9,446 nucleotides of DNA from an uncultured Clostridium sp. (GTDB lineage Bacteria; Bacillota; Clostridia; UBA1212; UBA1255): assembly GCA_900555605.1 (NCBI GenBank), contig USLW01000056.1:1-9446 (forward strand). The letters run 5' to 3'. The position numbers were made by a program, and so were the translations under genes. Of this stretch, positions 6,847-9,446 are shown in pieces (the first letter of the stretch is position 1; every line of letters starts with the position of its first letter). The notes beneath the pieces were generated by a model, which saw nothing but the letters and a program-made list of their open reading frames with translations, had not been told where the DNA came from and ran no database searches.

Positions 6847-7956
6847 ATGCAATTTCATATGAAAAAAAAGCATCAGATGAAACAAATCAAACGCATGATG
6901 TGGCACTGTGTCGCAAAAGGAACGCTTTCAAGAAAAACCATCAGAAAAATATACATAAGAAAACCTGTTTTCAATTATCAGCATATCTGCAGCATTCTAT
7001 CCAATATTAAGCAAAATGTTTTTCCCTTTATTAAGCAAAACGTCTTTCCCTTTTCCCGCACCGCCTATAAGGTCGTGCTTTCCGCCGCTGTACTCAGCGC
7101 TTTTTTGTTTTATGTCTGCAACATCACGCAGGATTTAAATATGCTGTCCAAAGAAAACGAAGCACTGCTCCATTCTAATGATCAGCTCGCAAGTAACGTG
7201 GAATCGTTAAACAGTGCTATTGCGTACAATAAAAATATAACAAGAATACAGCAGGAAACCATTCTGAACCAGCAGGCTTCTCTTTCCGAAATTGAAAAAA
7301 CCGTAGAAACAATTGAAGAACAATACAAAGAAAATCTTGAGAATCTTACCTCGCAGAAAGACGAAGCACTACAGCGCCTGATGGATATGATCCGGGATCT
7401 CGATATTTTCAGTACAATTGTTTCCCGTTCCGGCGATTTAACCGCCGCTTCTTCTCAAATTGCAGAAGCAAAGGATACGATCCGTGATTTGTTCGGCGAT
7501 ACGGAAGAAGCTGATTGGATTATTGAAAAGCTCGACAGCGAGAATGCAAAAATAATAAAATATCAGGATAGTTATCCGGATTTCTATCCGACAAACGGTT
7601 TCGTTTCCTCAAAATACGGTTACCGCCGCGATCCCTTTACCGGCGCAACCTCATTTCACAGCGGACTTGATATCGCAAATTCGGCAGGTACTTCTATTTA
7701 TGCGTCTGCCACCGGTACAGTGATTCAATCCGGATGGAACGGAGAATACGGATACAGTATTCTGATTGATCATGGCAATGGCTTTCAGACGCGCTATGCG
7801 CATTGCTCGAAACTGTTGGTCTCTGTCGGGACCAGCGTATCAAAAGGCCAAAGGATTGCATTGATGGGAGATACAGGGCGTGCTACAGGTTCTCATCTGC
7901 ATTTTGAGGTGATCTTGAACGGCAGTACGCAGAATCCAGTAAATTATATCGGCTGA
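6847..7956 (+). CDS. Membrane-anchored M23 (LytM/NlpD-type) peptidoglycan endopeptidase with coiled coil
   Basis: The 369-residue protein has a very basic cytoplasmic N terminus (1-72), a membrane span (about 73-92), a coiled coil (about 95-185, rich in Glu, Gln, Asn and Leu) and a C-terminal zinc peptidase domain (about 250-369). The M23 ligands and catalytic residues are visible: H271 and D275 in FHSGLDI, H319 in RYAHC, and H350 and H352 in GSHLHFEV. The preceding YGYRRDPFTG is typical of the family. It should cleave peptide cross-links or act in cell separation or sporulation outside the membrane. The arrangement resembles coiled-coil M23 proteins that work with division or sporulation machinery, but I cannot name an orthologue. 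ATG 6847 has AGAGGA 11 nt upstream; Met5 (6859) is an alternative. Residues 54-69 are a tandem IKQNVFPF duplication. A strong terminator follows, so it is probably monocistronic. Confidence 0.92.
   Translation: MQFHMKKKHQMKQIKRMMWHCVAKGTLSRKTIRKIYIRKPVFNYQHICSILSNIKQNVFPFIKQNVFPFSRTAYKVVLSAAVLSAFLFYVCNITQDLNMLSKENEALLHSNDQLASNVESLNSAIAYNKNITRIQQETILNQQASLSEIEKTVETIEEQYKENLENLTSQKDEALQRLMDMIRDLDIFSTIVSRSGDLTAASSQIAEAKDTIRDLFGDTEEADWIIEKLDSENAKIIKYQDSYPDFYPTNGFVSSKYGYRRDPFTGATSFHSGLDIANSAGTSIYASATGTVIQSGWNGEYGYSILIDHGNGFQTRYAHCSKLLVSVGTSVSKGQRIALMGDTGRATGSHLHFEVILNGSTQNPVNYIG
7006..7053 (+). repeat. Tandem 24-bp in-frame duplication inside the M23 gene
   Basis: Copies at 7006-7029 and 7030-7053 each encode IKQNVFPF, in the cytoplasmic segment just ahead of the membrane span. 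They differ at two positions only (AAT/AAC and GTT/GTC), both synonymous third-base changes. This points to a duplication that kept its protein sequence. Confidence 0.95.
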
Positions 7957-7967
7957 TTGTTAGATCT

Positions 7968-8117
7968 CTATATGAAATATAAAAGAACAGCAAATGCCGT
8001 AAGAATCAAAATTCTTGCGGTATTTTTTCGGTAAGGCAGCGATACGGCACGCTTGAATTTGCGAAGGGCTTTTTTATTTAAACGGATCCGCACGGCATTC
8101 GATCTTCGAATATCCAT
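7968..8117 (-). CDS. Small basic membrane protein (49 residues), unknown function
   Basis: I do not recognise this protein. The first 33 residues are strongly basic (many Arg and Lys, starting MDIRRSNAVRIR). The last 15 or so form one hydrophobic segment (ILILTAFAVLLYFI) that ends right at the TAG stop, so a C-terminal, tail-anchored membrane span with the basic part in the cytoplasm is likely. Support for translation is AAAGGAG placed 8 nt before ATG 8117, which is the best site in the local minus strand. It is convergent with the M23 gene (stops 11 bp apart) and divergent from the penicillin-binding protein gene, with 147 bp between starts. Its final codons are the same DNA as the M23 terminator hairpin. 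A longer reading starting at 8306 exists but has no supporting ribosome site and runs through the divergent promoter region. Chance open reading remains possible at this length. Confidence 0.55.
   Translation of the reverse strand: MDIRRSNAVRIRLNKKALRKFKRAVSLPYRKNTARILILTAFAVLLYFI
7994..8028 (+). terminator. Rho-independent terminator of the M23 peptidase gene
   Basis: A 13-bp stem (7994-8006 with 8011-8023, two G-T wobbles) closes a CAAA loop and is followed by TTTTT (8024-8028). It starts 38 nt after the TGA at 7954-7956. On the opposite strand the same DNA is coding for the 49-residue protein and lacks a T tract immediately after the hairpin, so it should terminate only plus-strand transcription. 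Confidence 0.92.
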
Positions 8118-8153
8118 AGCGCTCTCTCCTTTTATAAATATTTTATTGATACT

Positions 8154-8184
8154 ATTGTAGTACGGAAATGCCTGTTTTGTGCCA
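8154..8184 (-). promoter_or_regulatory. Candidate promoter region of the small membrane protein gene
   Basis: On the minus strand TACAAT (8154-8159) is a fair -10 box but has no good -35 at 17 nt. Just upstream, TGGCAC-AAAAC-AGGCA (8169-8184) carries GG and GC dinucleotides at the spacing of a sigma-54 promoter with an exact TGGCAC, although the -12 part is poor. Either reading gives a leader of some 30-45 nt to ATG 8117. Confidence 0.25.
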
Positions 8185-8200
8185 GTCTTATTAATATTCA

Positions 8201-8228
8201 TTACAAATTCATATTTTTTTGGTATAAT
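8201..8228 (+). promoter_or_regulatory. Sigma-A-type promoter of the class A penicillin-binding protein gene
   Basis: TTACAA (8201-8206) and a perfect TATAAT (8223-8228) are separated by 16 nt. TGG directly before the -10 box makes it an extended -10 promoter. Transcription should start near 8235, giving a leader of about 30 nt that contains the GGAGGG site. Confidence 0.75.
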
Positions 8229-8264
8229 ATAAAAGAAATCGGTATGATAGAAACGGAGGGCAAT

Positions 8265-9446
8265 ATGAGCGCAAAAAAGCGGCCGAATACGGCAGATCAT
8301 AAACACACAAAAAAGCAGCGGCCGTTCCGGGTCTTTATGAAAGGATTTTGGGCTGCGCTCCGGGTGGCGTGCAAAACCGCTTTTGCGGTTATATTGCTGG
8401 CTGCCTGTATTGCCGGCGGATTATTAATCGGTGTTGTAGCAGGATGTATTATTACGACACCTCCGCTGGAGGATGAAGATTTATATATATCCGGTTTTAC
8501 CTCATTCATCTATGATAATGCAGGAGAAGTGATCGGACAGCTGAAGGGCTCTGAAAACATTAATCGCATTTGGGTCGAAATTGAAGAAGTTCCGCGCAAC
8601 CTGCAGCATGCATTTGTCGCCATAGAAGATGAACGGTTTTACACCCATCCCGGCGTAGATGTCAAACGGACGATCAGCGCTTTCTTAGGATACTTTCTGC
8701 CCGGGATGTCCAGTCACGGAGGCAGTACTATTACACAGCAAGTAATCAAAAATGTCACAGGTGACGACGCGCAAAGTGTGCCAAGAAAAATCAGGGAGCA
8801 GTGGCGTGCTTATCAGCTTGAGAAAAATTACAATAAAAATGAAATATTGGAATTCTATGTAAACGTAATCTATATGGGACAGGATCTTTACGGGGTCAAA
8901 ACCGCCGCCCAGGCATATTTTGAGAAGGATCTGTCTGAGCTTTCTTTGGCGGAATGCGCGTTTCTTGCCGGTATTACAAATAACCCGGGCCGTTATAATC
9001 CGCTGACTACCACCGGCAGAAGCAACTGCTATAAACGGCAGATCATTATTTTAGATAAAATGCTGGAGCTGGGTTATATCTCTGAAGCCGAATATATCGA
9101 GGCGATTCAGACAGAATTAAAAATCAATGATGATTATAAAAAGGACGCCTCTTTAGCCTCAAAGCATTCCTATTTTGTAGAAGCGGTGATTTCCGATGTG
9201 CGGGAAGCTTTTATGGAAGCCGGATACACAAAAACCCAGGCAAACAACCTGATCTACAATACGGGAATCACGATTATAACGACGCAGGACAGCGCGATCC
9301 AGCAGATCGTCAACGAAGAATTTACCAATCTCAGCAATTTTCCTGCGAACCATCTGTATACGGATCCCAAAGACATGGCACAGGCTTCAATTGTGATTAT
9401 GGATCATCATAATGGCCAGGTGCTAGCACTTTACGGCGGGGGTGTG
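8265..9446 (+). CDS. Class A penicillin-binding protein, N-terminal part (cut by window edge)
   Basis: This bifunctional enzyme polymerises lipid II (glycosyltransferase family 51) and cross-links peptides at the outer face of the membrane. The first 394 residues are present. A basic cytoplasmic tail (1-33) precedes a membrane span (about 35-63). The GT51 domain shows EDERFYTHPGVD (121-132, catalytic E121), GGSTITQQ (152-159), RKIREQ (174-179, second Glu E178) and KNEILEFYVNVIYMG (191-205). The LSLAECAFLAGITNNPGRYNP region follows (226-246). A linker leads to ASIVIMDHHNGQVLALYGGG at the edge, the usual opening of the transpeptidase domain; the SxxK serine lies outside the window. ATG 8265 has GGAGGG 4 nt upstream (8255-8260). 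It stands as the first gene after its own promoter. Whether it is the ponA/mrcA-type housekeeping enzyme or a sporulation-type paralogue cannot be told. Confidence 0.96.
   Translation, partial: MSAKKRPNTADHKHTKKQRPFRVFMKGFWAALRVACKTAFAVILLAACIAGGLLIGVVAGCIITTPPLEDEDLYISGFTSFIYDNAGEVIGQLKGSENINRIWVEIEEVPRNLQHAFVAIEDERFYTHPGVDVKRTISAFLGYFLPGMSSHGGSTITQQVIKNVTGDDAQSVPRKIREQWRAYQLEKNYNKNEILEFYVNVIYMGQDLYGVKTAAQAYFEKDLSELSLAECAFLAGITNNPGRYNPLTTTGRSNCYKRQIIILDKMLELGYISEAEYIEAIQTELKINDDYKKDASLASKHSYFVEAVISDVREAFMEAGYTKTQANNLIYNTGITIITTQDSAIQQIVNEEFTNLSNFPANHLYTDPKDMAQASIVIMDHHNGQVLALYGGGV

Noticed and set aside
8118..8306. N-terminal extension of the small minus-strand protein to a start at 8306
   Set aside because: It would run through the promoter and start of the penicillin-binding protein gene and lacks a ribosome site, whereas ATG 8117 has a good one.
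1..9446. tRNA, rRNA, CRISPR array or insertion sequence
   Set aside because: No cloverleaf, conserved rRNA segment, regularly spaced repeat or transposase-like protein was found in reading both strands.

Overview
This 9.4 kb window comes from a low- to mid-GC Gram-positive bacterium, most likely a member of the Clostridia (perhaps Lachnospiraceae). The support is the PHP-containing DnaE, the PgcA-type phosphoglucomutase, Gram-positive lipoprotein and cell-wall genes, strong AGGAGG-type ribosome binding sites and U-tailed terminators. The taxonomic placement is inference. I see no mobile element, CRISPR array, tRNA or rRNA.

Left part, minus strand (1-4549): a promoter at 4521-4549 drives what looks like a three-gene operon. 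The first gene encodes a membrane-anchored protein resembling a GH36 alpha-galactosidase without room for a catalytic barrel. It is followed by alpha-phosphoglucomutase (pgcA-like) and then by the replicative DNA polymerase III alpha subunit (dnaE), cut by the left window edge. The gaps are 35 and 50 bp, with no terminator between the genes.

Middle, minus strand (4561-6582): a single-gene unit with its own promoter and terminator. It encodes a secreted lipoprotein with a GH43/sialidase-like beta-propeller and two C-terminal bacterial Ig-like (Big2-type) domains.

Right part (6583-9446): a cell-envelope segment. A 344-bp divergent intergenic region holds a GC-rich foldable element, a Fur-like palindrome and a direct repeat overlapping the promoter of a membrane-anchored M23 peptidase. 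That gene ends in a strong terminator. The terminator DNA is also the 3' coding end of a convergent 49-residue basic, single-span membrane protein, whose start is supported by a good ribosome binding site. Divergent from this small gene is a class A penicillin-binding protein (glycosyltransferase 51 plus the start of a transpeptidase domain), cut by the right edge.

Taken together, sugar-phosphate metabolism (glucose-1-phosphate for envelope glycans), secreted carbohydrate-binding proteins and peptidoglycan synthesis and remodelling are clustered beside dnaE. The least conventional items are the barrel-less GH36-like membrane protein, the small protein that shares its end with a terminator, and the structured intergenic region.
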